Source: Spirochaeta sp. UBA5339
GTDB taxonomy: Bacteria; Spirochaetota; Spirochaetia; DSM-2461
Assembly: GCA_002408085.1 (NCBI GenBank)
Contig: DHQL01000018.1
Location: 283,913-347,912 of the forward strand
Direction of reading: 5' to 3'
DNA length: 64,000 bases
Shown here: one piece after another, positions 36,177 to 44,431 of the stretch
Position numbering within the stretch: the stretch's first letter is position 1
How the letters are laid out: each line of letters starts with the position of its first letter
The notes under the pieces: generated by a model
The model's database searches: none
Seen by the model: only the letters and a program-made list of their open reading frames with translations
Told to the model about the DNA's origin: nothing
Position numbers and translations under genes: made by a program

Positions 36177-37307
36177 TTAGAAAGTGAGGTAGCTGGAAAG
36201 AACCATCTTGTAGTGGGGAAGTTCCGCACCACCGTCAACCAGGTTGGTTACTGTAACGCTTCCACCGCCGAATCCGTCGAGGTAGGAGGCAAAAGCCTTG
36301 TCCAGCTCAGCATCATCAACCTTGTCAAATCCGTTTTCGATCCAGTTGATGGCGTACTCGGCACCGGCTTCGATGAACATCATCGCTACGGGTACGGGCC
36401 ATGTGGACAGACGTCCGGTCATGCCGGCTTCTGCAGTCTTCTGTGTGATCTGCTCGATGATGTAGGGGAAGTCTCCGGACTTGTCCTCGGGGATGCTTAC
36501 TTCAAGAGCTGAAGGGAATCCGTGAGCGGGAGAGGGACAGCAGGGCTGTGAGAAGATAGCTCCCTCTTCAACAATTGCTTTGATCAGAGCGGGCTGCATG
36601 GCACAGTTAGTTCCGAAGAAAGTTGTGTCTTTTCCGTATCTTGCAACCATTCTGGGGACATCTTCCAGGATGAACTGCTGTGTTCCGGAAACACCGGCGT
36701 CACTTGTGGGGTCCGGAGCAGTAGCGTCAACGAACTGGATTCCCAGTCTTTCGGCATTTTCCTTGAAAAGGTCACGTCTGGCAGCCAGCATGGCGTAGGA
36801 CATGTGTCTGGGGAAGGAGTAGTGTACGAAGGTCTTTGCACCCTGTGCGATTCCCTGCTCTACAACAGCACGTCCCATTCCCAGGTCATCAGACTGGAGA
36901 ACGATGTCCGCTCTGGAAGCGATCATCTGGGGGTCTTCACCGGGAGTACCTACAATGATAAGAAGGTCATCTCTCATTTCCTTGATCTTGTCGATTCCGG
37001 CGGAAGTACCGGGGATTCCCTGACAGATAACAAGGGCTTTTACTGCGGGGTCCGCAGCCAGACCGGCGAGGTTGGCGATTACAGTTTCCTGCTCGTCCAT
37101 AAACTTGTCGGGGTAGGTCTGAACGATAACTCTGTCAGCACCGTATTTTGCCTGTACGTTTTCGGCAGCGCGGTACTCCTCTTCGTTCTGGGCTACTGTA
37201 CCGGTGAAGATTCCGATTTTCCAGTCGTCACTATCCTGCGCACCGTTAGCGAATACGCCGGAAACCAGTACTGCAGTCAAAAGAACAGCTGCAAGTGCTT
37301 TTTTCAT
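36177..37307 (-). CDS. DUF3798 substrate-binding lipoprotein-like protein of the ABC transporter
   Basis: 376 residues from ATG 37307, chosen over an 11-codon longer frame because AGGAG lies ahead and MKKALAAVLLTAVLVSGVFA is a signal peptide. The body is a DUF3798 periplasmic-binding fold related to BMP/type 1 binding proteins (KIGIFTGTVAQNEEEYRAA, VICQGIPGTSAGIDKI, DIVLQSDDLGMGRAVVEQ, TTFFGTNCAMQPALIKAIVEEG). Two adjacent Cys (QPCCPSP) are unusual for a periplasmic protein. It is the first gene of a four-gene importer; the ligand is not known. Confidence 0.88.
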   Translation of the reverse strand: MKKALAAVLLTAVLVSGVFANGAQDSDDWKIGIFTGTVAQNEEEYRAAENVQAKYGADRVIVQTYPDKFMDEQETVIANLAGLAADPAVKALVICQGIPGTSAGIDKIKEMRDDLLIIVGTPGEDPQMIASRADIVLQSDDLGMGRAVVEQGIAQGAKTFVHYSFPRHMSYAMLAARRDLFKENAERLGIQFVDATAPDPTSDAGVSGTQQFILEDVPRMVARYGKDTTFFGTNCAMQPALIKAIVEEGAIFSQPCCPSPAHGFPSALEVSIPEDKSGDFPYIIEQITQKTAEAGMTGRLSTWPVPVAMMFIEAGAEYAINWIENGFDKVDDAELDKAFASYLDGFGGGSVTVTNLVDGGAELPHYKMVLSSYLTF

Positions 37308-37550
37308 CTCATTTCTCCTGATTAAAATAATAAGAAACAAATATTCATTAGTATTTACCTAATATATATTTATTCTTAGGAGGCAGAATAATATGAATGT
37401 CCTGTTTTTGGAAGATTTATTTTGAAAAAAATCTTTTTTTTAGGAATTTTATATATTTTATGTGTTGAAAAGTGATAATATTTGTTGAAAATCAGCTAAT
37501 AATGATAATTTCATTCACTAAATTCACTATAATAAGACAGGAATGACAAA

Positions 37551-38060
37551 ATGAAAAATATTTCAAAATCAATATTAACAGTAATCATCTTAGCGAACAT
37601 GATTCATATTGTAAACGCCAATTCTTCTTTTACGATACCCCCTGCCCCGGGCAGCGCCCTCTTTTCACCCCTCCATATCAGTTCATCCTCAGCCTTGGAG
37701 ATGGAGTTCCTTCCCCTTGTGACAGATCCCGTGACTGCACCGGAAACTCAGCTCTACGGAATCTGGTATCTCGAAGAACTGGAGACTACCGACACACAGA
37801 TGCTGCAGCTGATGAACAGCGCAGGATACAGAATATCCCTGCAGGTAACAGAGGAGTATCTGCAGACCACTCTGAGCCTGGGAGGCGGTACATCCGAAAG
37901 GGTCTACCAGGACCCTCCCCTGAAGTATACAATTGAGGAGGGCATGATCCTTATGGAGAGTGACGATTTTGATGCTGCCCTCTCAGAGGGAAAGATAATC
38001 CTTGTACTTACGGGAATGGGTGAGGTCTACCGCTATACTTTTATTAGAGAACAGTTATAG
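37551..38060 (+). CDS. Secreted hypothetical protein
   Basis: 169 residues with a signal peptide (1-23, ending IVNAN). The mature part has a GIWYLEELETTDTQMLQLM strand/helix and repeated beta-like segments to VLTGMGEVYRYTFIREQL, suggesting a small lipocalin-like or DUF4923-type barrel, but I do not recognise the family. The 243 bases upstream, between it and the divergent DUF3798 gene, are strongly AT-rich and contain TATAAT near 37529. A small secreted peptide gene follows. Confidence 0.7.
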   Translation: MKNISKSILTVIILANMIHIVNANSSFTIPPAPGSALFSPLHISSSSALEMEFLPLVTDPVTAPETQLYGIWYLEELETTDTQMLQLMNSAGYRISLQVTEEYLQTTLSLGGGTSERVYQDPPLKYTIEEGMILMESDDFDAALSEGKIILVLTGMGEVYRYTFIREQL

Positions 38061-38068
38061 GCCCCCCC

Positions 38069-38113
38069 TTGCCGATACGGACTGCCGCCGCTAGAATCAT
38101 GAGTGGTCACTCA
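38069..38113 (+). promoter_or_regulatory. Promoter with a palindromic operator for the 44-residue ORF
   Basis: TTGCCG (38069-38074), 17-nt spacer, TAGAAT (38092-38097), then the palindrome TGAGTG-GT-CACTCA at 38100-38113 covering the expected start site. This geometry is that of a repressor-controlled promoter, as in many TetR-type operators. No regulator gene is adjacent. Confidence 0.45.
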
Positions 38114-38141
38114 CTCTTAATCTGAAAACAGGAATAGTATA

Positions 38142-38276
38142 ATGAATCACCTTAGGACCCTGCTGATAAGTATGTTTGTCTTTTTTATAATCCTCCCGGT
38201 GGCCTCAATACCTTTTACAGAGAATCATCCGGAATATGACTTTATAACTGCTGAGGAGACTCCTCCACTCTCTTAA
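38142..38276 (+). CDS. Short secreted or membrane peptide (44 residues)
   Basis: Starts at ATG 38142 with AGGA 11 bases upstream. The sequence begins MNHLRTLLISMFVFFIILPV, a signal or membrane helix, followed by an acidic tail ENHPEYDFITAEETPPLS. It has its own promoter/operator candidate. Its last 35 bases are antisense to the end of the unknown membrane protein gene. It may be a real small protein, or part of a regulatory transcript. Confidence 0.45.
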   Translation: MNHLRTLLISMFVFFIILPVASIPFTENHPEYDFITAEETPPLS

Positions 38277-39714
38277 TTCCCCTGGCATCAAGAACAACGG
38301 TATAGCTTCTGATAATCGGAAGCCCATCCCGATAGAGGGCGGCCAGAACAGGAATCCTATAGGTTCTTGAAACCTTTTCGGGAACAAGGGCATCCTCCCT
38401 CAGGGAGTAGACGGTCTCCCTGGCCTTATCCATCCTGCTCAGCCAGTCCTGGACATCAAGCCTCAGAATATCCGCCAGAGATGTAATATCCTCCTGACCT
38501 TCCAGCAGAACCCTTCCTTTTAATGAATTAACCTTCCTGTACTGAATAAGATACGTTCCCTCTTTAACTGCAGGAGCGCTTGCCAGAATTTCCGGAGGAA
38601 GCTCCCGGGATTCGGGAAAGCTGATCTGCTCCTTGAAGGAACCTCCCTTCCTGCCGCTACCCGGATTGATGAGTTTCTGTATACGGTCTGCATACCAGTT
38701 GGGTATGAAATGAAGGAAGAAGGCCCGAAGTCCATCCTTGACTCTGTCCTTCAGAATATAGGCTGTGACGGCAATCAGGGCCCATGCCAGACTACCCGCT
38801 TCAAAGAACTTCAAAGAGAGCACAGTGGCCAGAACAGCCAGGGACATGGCAGCAGCAGCGGCGACACCGAAGAAGATCTGAACCAGCCGGGCGATAAGGG
38901 TGCTGGACTCGGAGTTAATATAGAGAGTCTGCTGCCCCCACTTCTTGATCTCATGCTCCCGGAAGAGGGCCTCTTCCGTATTCCGGCCCACTTCATTACT
39001 GTTCTCTGAATAGATATAGCCGTGAATAAGCCTGTACTCCTGCTGCTGCCTGACATGTTTGATGCACTCCTTCATGCCGTTTTTAATAATTTTCTCACTC
39101 ACCCCGGGAGACATGTTCTCCTTTTCATCCCGCCAGAGGGAGAGTGTGTGATAGACCCGCCCCGCGGCCTTTTCAATATGAAGACTTACACCCTCCCGGC
39201 AGACCTCAAAGGCCTCTTTTAACAGGGATGAGGAATCGGGATGCAGAAACTGAGGGGCAAAATCATCCAGAGCGGCCTGGATCTCCTTCATCTCCCCGGG
39301 AAAGGAGAGAAGCAGCTCTGCGGTCCCCCTTTCAGTCATACCCTTCAGGGAGTTATTGTGATGCTCCAGCAGATTCAAAAGGGCTCTGAGCTCCGAAACA
39401 AGGGCCCCGTCCTCGGCCAGATGGTAGTTTCCTGTCTTCTTGAAGATCTTCCTGATCCGGAAGAGAGGACTGCTGGGGCAGTTTTTTCTCAGTATCTGAT
39501 TCAGAGGAATGGCGGGAGTCCTGTAGCGGCAGTAGATTTTCAGACCGCGGTAGAGATCCTCCACCCTCCTTGAATCCCCCTCCAGCTGAGAAGGAACAAA
39601 GAGACAGAGATAAAGGGAGAGCTTCTGCCTTCCCGGACTCAGGGGATAGGCAGCCGTCAATTCAAGCTGATGGTCACCGTGGGTCCTGAGATAAAGCTCC
39701 GTGTCGACGGCCAA
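38242..39714 (-). CDS. Membrane protein of unknown function at the end of the iron-type transporter operon
   Basis: 490 residues, no family recognised. Residues 1-275 are soluble and charged, with helical stretches. Two hydrophobic segments lie at about 283-310 (LVQIFFGVAAAAAMSLAVLATVLSL) and 316-330. The last 150 residues are soluble and beta-rich (GTYLIQYRKVNSLKGRVLLEGQEDITSL; YRIPVLAALYRDGLPIIRSYTVVLDARGI). Its start lies 2 bases after the ABC ATPase stop, so it is co-expressed with the transporter and perhaps regulates or assembles it. Confidence 0.75.
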   Translation of the reverse strand: MAVDTELYLRTHGDHQLELTAAYPLSPGRQKLSLYLCLFVPSQLEGDSRRVEDLYRGLKIYCRYRTPAIPLNQILRKNCPSSPLFRIRKIFKKTGNYHLAEDGALVSELRALLNLLEHHNNSLKGMTERGTAELLLSFPGEMKEIQAALDDFAPQFLHPDSSSLLKEAFEVCREGVSLHIEKAAGRVYHTLSLWRDEKENMSPGVSEKIIKNGMKECIKHVRQQQEYRLIHGYIYSENSNEVGRNTEEALFREHEIKKWGQQTLYINSESSTLIARLVQIFFGVAAAAAMSLAVLATVLSLKFFEAGSLAWALIAVTAYILKDRVKDGLRAFFLHFIPNWYADRIQKLINPGSGRKGGSFKEQISFPESRELPPEILASAPAVKEGTYLIQYRKVNSLKGRVLLEGQEDITSLADILRLDVQDWLSRMDKARETVYSLREDALVPEKVSRTYRIPVLAALYRDGLPIIRSYTVVLDARGIKRVEESPQQL

Positions 39715-39716
39715 AA

Positions 39717-40805
39717 TCAGCTCCTGTAGACCTGAAAGGCATCGGGTTCAAAGCGGAGGTTGACCCGGTCTCCTGTTTGAAACTTCCGGGCATCCTTCGC
39801 ACCCGTATTGGTGTGGATAACTGTCAGAAAGGTACCGTTAAACTCAATCTTGAACTCAGTGGTGGCTCCCAGATAGGAGATCAGCTCCATGGTTCCTGTA
39901 AAGCCGGTCTCCTCGTCGCAGATATCCATTGATTCGGGCTTCATGGCCAGGATCAGCTCCTCCCCTTCACCATAGCTCTCATCCGGTGACTTGGGCACCA
40001 TGAGTGCCGTATCCTGTACTTCAACCTCCAGAGTATCGGCGCCGTCTTTACGGACTGTTACATTGATAAAGTTGGCATTTCCGATAAAATCGGCCACAAA
40101 GGGAGTCGCCGGAGCAGCATAGATCTCCTCGGGAGTACCGAACTGCTCCACCTTTCCCTGATTCATAACCACAATTCTGTCGCTCATACTCAGGGCCTCG
40201 GACTGGTCATGGGTCACATAGAGGGCGGTGATGCCCAGCATCTGCTGAACCCGCATAATCTCGCTTCTGGTCTGAATCCTCAGCTTGGCATCCAGGTTGG
40301 AGAGGGGCTCGTCAAAGAGCATGATCTGGGGCTTCAGAACCAGGGCACGGGCAAGGGCCACACGCTGCTGCTGTCCTCCCGACAGCTCTCCGGGATAGCG
40401 CTTCTCAAGTCCCGTCAGGTTGACCATCTGGCAGGCCTGGGCCACATCGTTCCGGATGGTATCCTTCGGAACCTTTCTCACCTTCAGTCCGTAGGCGATG
40501 TTCTCGAATATGGTCATATGGGGAAAGAGGGCATAGCTCTGGAAAACCATGGGCATGTTCCGGTCATAGGCCGCCACATTGTTGATATTCCTGCCTTCCA
40601 GCAGGATATCACCGCTGTTCTGAACCTCAAACCCCGCCACCATTCTCAAGGTTGTTGTCTTGCCGCAGCCCGAAGGTCCCAGAAGGGTAACGAACTCTCC
40701 CTTTTTTATCTTGAGGGAGACATTGTCCACAGCCCGGACCTGACCGCCCTGGCCGTCTTTAAAAATTTTGCTTACTCCGTTCAGAAGCAGATATGTATCA
40801 GACAT
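39717..40805 (-). CDS. ABC transporter ATP-binding protein, ferric iron/spermidine type (FbpC/PotA-like)
   Basis: 362 residues: ATPase domain (about 5-240) with Walker A LGPSGCGKTT, signature LSGGQQQRVALARAL, Walker B IMLFDEPLSNLDAKLR and His switch YVTHDQSEA. A C-terminal TOBE-type OB domain follows (about 275-355, ILAMKPESMDI). It powers the fused permease encoded just upstream. FbpC, AfuC (hexose phosphate) and PotA share this architecture, so substrate depends on the partner binding protein. Confidence 0.92.
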   Translation of the reverse strand: MSDTYLLLNGVSKIFKDGQGGQVRAVDNVSLKIKKGEFVTLLGPSGCGKTTTLRMVAGFEVQNSGDILLEGRNINNVAAYDRNMPMVFQSYALFPHMTIFENIAYGLKVRKVPKDTIRNDVAQACQMVNLTGLEKRYPGELSGGQQQRVALARALVLKPQIMLFDEPLSNLDAKLRIQTRSEIMRVQQMLGITALYVTHDQSEALSMSDRIVVMNQGKVEQFGTPEEIYAAPATPFVADFIGNANFINVTVRKDGADTLEVEVQDTALMVPKSPDESYGEGEELILAMKPESMDICDEETGFTGTMELISYLGATTEFKIEFNGTFLTVIHTNTGAKDARKFQTGDRVNLRFEPDAFQVYRS

Positions 40806-40816
40806 GGTATTCTCCC

Positions 40817-42511
40817 TTATTTGGTTGTTCCGAAAATCTGTGACTGTTTCAGACCCGTCAGCCTCATAATCACCATAATCACTGCCAGCAGAACCACAAT
40901 CAGCGCAAAGGACATAACTGACGCGACTCCCAGGCGCATAATCTCAGTCTGAGCCAGAACAAGAACGGTCATATGGTTCCATCTGGCGGAGACCAGGAAG
41001 ATGATGGCCGAGATGGCGGTCATGCTTCGGACAAAGGCGAAGGTGGCACCGGCAAAGAAGCTGGGCCGGATCAGAGGCAGAGTAATATTCCGGAAGGTAT
41101 AGCTGCTGTCTCCCCCGAGGTTGGTGGAGGACTCCTCAATATCCGGAGAGATCTGCTTCAGGGCGGCGATGCCGCTCTCCACTCCGATGGGCACATTCCG
41201 GAACACATAGCAGGCAATCAGAATAAAGGCTGTCCCCGACAGCTTGAAGGGGGCCTTGTTGAAGGCAAGAATATAGCCGATACCCACACAGGTTCCCGGT
41301 ATGGCATAGCTGAGCATGGAGAGAAACTCCATCAGATGCTTGCCGGGGAATTTCTTGCGCACCACAATATAGGCGATAACCATTCCCATAATGGCTGTAA
41401 TGGGTGTGGAGATCAGGGCCAGGAAGAGGGTGTTTCTCATGGTCTTCAGCCCCACATCCCAGCTGTAGGAGAAGTGTTCCAGGGTAAAACTCCAGTTGAT
41501 GCCCCAGAGCTTGATAAAGCTTCCCGAGATAATGGTGATGTAGAACATAAGCACAAAGGCGGAGAAGAGGAGGCAGAAGGCAAAGAGGATGTTTTTGACA
41601 ACAGGTCCCACAACAACTACACCCCGCCGGGAGGACTTTCCCGTAATGGTGGTGTAGGTTTTGTTCTTCATAATGTACTTCTGGAAGAAGAACACCGCCA
41701 CCGTGGGCACCAGCAGCAGAATGGCCAGTGCCGTTCCCCTGGCAAGGTTGCCCATACCGGTAAACTCCAGATAGGCCTGAACAGAGAGGACATCAAAGTC
41801 CCCACCCAGAATTATGGGATTACCGAAGTCCGTAAGAGAGCCCACAAAAACGATAAGCCAGGAGGCGAAGATTCCCGGCAGGCTCAATGGAAGGGTTACC
41901 GTAAAGAAGGCCCTTCCCTTCTTTGCGCCAAGGTTCATGGCGCAGGTATCAAGATCAGGGTCGATGCCCTGGAGTATTCCGGACAGGGTCATAAAGGCCA
42001 TGGGAAACATCCCGATGGTCTGAACAATCACCAGTCCCCTGAGTCCGTAGAGTCCCGTCACATCCAGCTTCAGAAGGCCCGCTGTAATAAGACCGTTCCG
42101 TCCGAAGAGCAGGATCACCGACAGGGCGAACATAAAAGGGGGTGAAATAATGGGCAGGATGGCCATGGTATTGAAGAACTTCTTCCACCGGATTCCCGCA
42201 CGAGTCAGGGAGAAGGCGAAAACATAACCTATAAAGGTGGATGTTGTAGCCACAATCACACCAAGAAGAACTGAGTTCCTGATGGCCTTTCTGTACCTCA
42301 CATGGGTAAAGACATATTCGTAGACTTCCGATGTAAAACTGCCGTCCTTGGCAGTCAGACTCATTCTTGCCACCTCAAAGAGGGGATAGAGGATAAAGAG
42401 TCCCAGCAGAACAAGAAGAAAGAGTACCGCTGCCAGAAGGAGGGGCTCCCTGGTCAGCTGATAAAAGGGGTTGGGGGCTTTTAATGCCGGAGCATTTTTC
42501 GGGGATGACAT
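40817..42511 (-). CDS. ABC transporter permease, fused double-domain (FbpB/AfuB-like)
   Basis: 564 residues with twelve or so membrane helices in two halves, each ending with an EAA-type ATPase-contact loop: ILQGIDPDLDTCAMNLGAKKGRAFFTVTLPLSLPGI and ALKQISPDIEESSTNLGGDSSYTFRNITLPLIRPSF. Fused permeases are typical of Fe3+ and hexose-phosphate importers. Start at 42511 lies 67 bases after the binding-protein gene. Confidence 0.92.
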   Translation of the reverse strand: MSSPKNAPALKAPNPFYQLTREPLLLAAVLFLLVLLGLFILYPLFEVARMSLTAKDGSFTSEVYEYVFTHVRYRKAIRNSVLLGVIVATTSTFIGYVFAFSLTRAGIRWKKFFNTMAILPIISPPFMFALSVILLFGRNGLITAGLLKLDVTGLYGLRGLVIVQTIGMFPMAFMTLSGILQGIDPDLDTCAMNLGAKKGRAFFTVTLPLSLPGIFASWLIVFVGSLTDFGNPIILGGDFDVLSVQAYLEFTGMGNLARGTALAILLLVPTVAVFFFQKYIMKNKTYTTITGKSSRRGVVVVGPVVKNILFAFCLLFSAFVLMFYITIISGSFIKLWGINWSFTLEHFSYSWDVGLKTMRNTLFLALISTPITAIMGMVIAYIVVRKKFPGKHLMEFLSMLSYAIPGTCVGIGYILAFNKAPFKLSGTAFILIACYVFRNVPIGVESGIAALKQISPDIEESSTNLGGDSSYTFRNITLPLIRPSFFAGATFAFVRSMTAISAIIFLVSARWNHMTVLVLAQTEIMRLGVASVMSFALIVVLLAVIMVIMRLTGLKQSQIFGTTK

Positions 42512-42578
42512 AAGTCCTCCGGTTTGAGATTAAAGTACCGGACCGCCCGGTTTGAGACGGCCCGTTTCAAAGTGCAGC

Positions 42579-43601
42579 TTATTTTTTGGGTTCGGTTCTC
42601 TCTTCGCCGCCGATGACCTCATTCCACTTATCAACAAGTCTCTGCTTGTTGGCCGCGGACCAGACATCGTCCTGATCGATGGTATTTACCTGAGAGATGG
42701 GTACGGCACCCTTGGCAAGGGGAACATCCACAAAGGGAACTACAAAGCGGGAGGCGTAGATCTTTGCAGCGGTTTCACCCAGAGCCCAGTCGTAAAGGGT
42801 CTTGGCATTATCCAGTTCTCCCTCGGGACCGCCCTTGATCAGGGAGATGGAGGCAACCTCATAACCGGTTCCCTCTGCAGGAAAGGTGATATCCAGAGGA
42901 TAGCCTGTATCCACCAGCTTAACACCGTCGTGGGCATAGCCGATGGCAATGGTTACTTCACCGATACTGGCGTTCTTGCCGGGTGCGGAACCGGAACGGG
43001 TGTACTGGGTAATATTTTTGTCCAGCTCTTTCATATATTCAAAGGCCCTGTCCTCTCCGAGGATCTGAACCATTGTGGCCAGAACATTGTAGGCTGTACC
43101 CGAGGAGCCGGGGTTTGCCATCTGAATATGTCCCTTGTACTCCGGTTTAATCAGATCTTCCCAGGAACGGGGAGCGGTGAGGCCGTACTTTTCAAGCATC
43201 TTTGTATTGCTTTCAAAACATAGGGGACCCGCATAGATTCCGGACCAGTAGTTTTCACTGTCTTTAAAGTTGGGGGGCATATTGGCTGCAGGGGAGTCAT
43301 AGGGCATTGTAAGGCCCTTATCCTTGGCTTCGATATGGCCCAGACCGACTCCGCCGTACCAGATGCTGGCCTGGGGATTGGCCTGTTCAGCTTCCATTCT
43401 GGCAACACACTCTCCAGTTGAGAGCCTGACCCAGTCCACCTGGATTCCGGTCTCTTCGGTAAAGGCCTTGAACACCTCACGTGCCAGCTCTTCATCAAGG
43501 GTTGTATAGGCAGTCACCCTGTCCTTTTCACTCTGTCCCGAGGCCATGACAAATGTTCCTGCCAGAACCAGAATCAGCAAAGCAAACATCAGCTTTTTCA
43601 C
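42579..43601 (-). CDS. Iron(III)/hexose-phosphate-type ABC binding protein (FbpA/AfuA-like)
   Basis: 340 residues, GTG start set by GGAGGAACAATT; signal peptide 1-20 (MFALLILVLAGTFVMA). Family 1/FbpA-like fold: VTAYTTLDEELAREVFKAFTEETGIQVDWVRLSTGE, ASIWYGGVGLGHIEAK, SWEDLIKPEYKGHIQMANPGSSGTAYN. The tandem tyrosines that bind ferric iron in classical FbpA are not evident, which favours an AfuA-like organophosphate binder; this is inference. Transcribed directly after a two-component system that probably controls it. Confidence 0.85.
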   Translation of the reverse strand: MKKLMFALLILVLAGTFVMASGQSEKDRVTAYTTLDEELAREVFKAFTEETGIQVDWVRLSTGECVARMEAEQANPQASIWYGGVGLGHIEAKDKGLTMPYDSPAANMPPNFKDSENYWSGIYAGPLCFESNTKMLEKYGLTAPRSWEDLIKPEYKGHIQMANPGSSGTAYNVLATMVQILGEDRAFEYMKELDKNITQYTRSGSAPGKNASIGEVTIAIGYAHDGVKLVDTGYPLDITFPAEGTGYEVASISLIKGGPEGELDNAKTLYDWALGETAAKIYASRFVVPFVDVPLAKGAVPISQVNTIDQDDVWSAANKQRLVDKWNEVIGGEERTEPKK

Positions 43602-43706
43602 AATTGTTCCTCCATTCCCGCCTGAAGAAGCGGGATTTTTTCCTCCACAGATGTGAAGACCCTTTCATTTTCCCCCTGTAAAGAGCGGGGAACAAGAAAC
43701 AATTCG

Positions 43707-43732
43707 GTAACAATGGTAACAGGAGAGTAACA
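43707..43732 (-). promoter_or_regulatory. Three TGTTAC direct repeats, candidate OmpR-family operator
   Basis: On the minus strand TGTTAC occurs at 43732-43727, 43721-43716 and 43712-43707, with 11- and 9-base periods, 13 bases past the response-regulator stop and about 105 bases ahead of the binding-protein start. OmpR/PhoB-type regulators bind head-to-tail repeats of about 11 bases, so this is the probable target of the adjacent regulator. Confidence 0.6.
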
Positions 43733-43744
43733 TTTCCCTCCTGT

Positions 43745-44431
43745 TCACTGCCTTAAGTCCTGAAGACGGTACCCCCTGCCCCATTCGTTATGCAGATACC
43801 GGGGGCTTCCCGGGTTCTCCTCGATCTTCTTCCTTATTCTGCCGATGGTCACTTTGACAATCTCGTTGCCCCCTTCCCAGTCATGGTAGTTCCAGACCCT
43901 CTCTATCAGCTCCTGCCAGGAGACGATCCCTCCCCGGGCGGCTGCCAGACAGGAGAGAAGGGAGAACTCCGTGGCCGTCAGATGGACCGGCTCCCCGGCA
44001 ACCCTGATCTGCCTGCCGTCAAGGTCAATTTCAAGATCGCCGCAGCTGATGATATGGGGAGAGGCGGGACTACGGCGCAGCACCTTCTCCACCCGGAGGA
44101 TCAGCTCCCGGTGATTGAAGGGTTTTGTTATATAGTCCTCGGCCCCGGACTCAAGGCCGCAGACAACATCCTCACCGTCCTCACGGCAGCTTAAGAAGAT
44201 AACTGGCGGACAGGCCGGCTGCTTGCGAAGATTCCGGCAGAACTCAATTCCGCTGATTCCGGGAAGATTGATATCCAGAAGGATCAGATCATAGACCTCT
44301 TTCTCGACCATCAGACGTGCAAGCTCCGCAGAACCGGCGGCGGCCGTCAGATACCCTTCGTCCTGAAGGAGGTACTCCAGAAGTCCCGTCAGATGGGGTT
44401 CGTCGTCAACAATCAGTATCCTCTGCTTCAT
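43745..44431 (-). CDS. OmpR/PhoB-family response regulator
   Basis: 228 residues: receiver (1-120; phospho-Asp 53 in LILLDINLPG; conserved Lys in TKPFNHREL) and a winged-helix DNA-binding domain (about 130-225; EFSLLSCLAAARGGIVSWQEL, VKVTIGRIRKKIEENPGSPRYLHNEWGRGYRL). Overlaps the kinase gene by four bases. Likely activates the downstream transporter operon through the repeats in the intervening 143-base gap. Confidence 0.94.
   Translation of the reverse strand: MKQRILIVDDEPHLTGLLEYLLQDEGYLTAAAGSAELARLMVEKEVYDLILLDINLPGISGIEFCRNLRKQPACPPVIFLSCREDGEDVVCGLESGAEDYITKPFNHRELILRVEKVLRRSPASPHIISCGDLEIDLDGRQIRVAGEPVHLTATEFSLLSCLAAARGGIVSWQELIERVWNYHDWEGGNEIVKVTIGRIRKKIEENPGSPRYLHNEWGRGYRLQDLRQ

Noticed and set aside
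37308..37550. Possible gene in the AT-rich gap upstream of the DUF3798 gene
   Set aside because: No frame with start and ribosome site; better explained as divergent promoter DNA.
43616..43635. Hairpin TCCCGC/GCGGGA with T-run as a terminator
   Set aside because: The T-run is on the plus strand, where no gene is transcribed into it; on the minus strand it lies in the binding-protein leader near the ribosome site.
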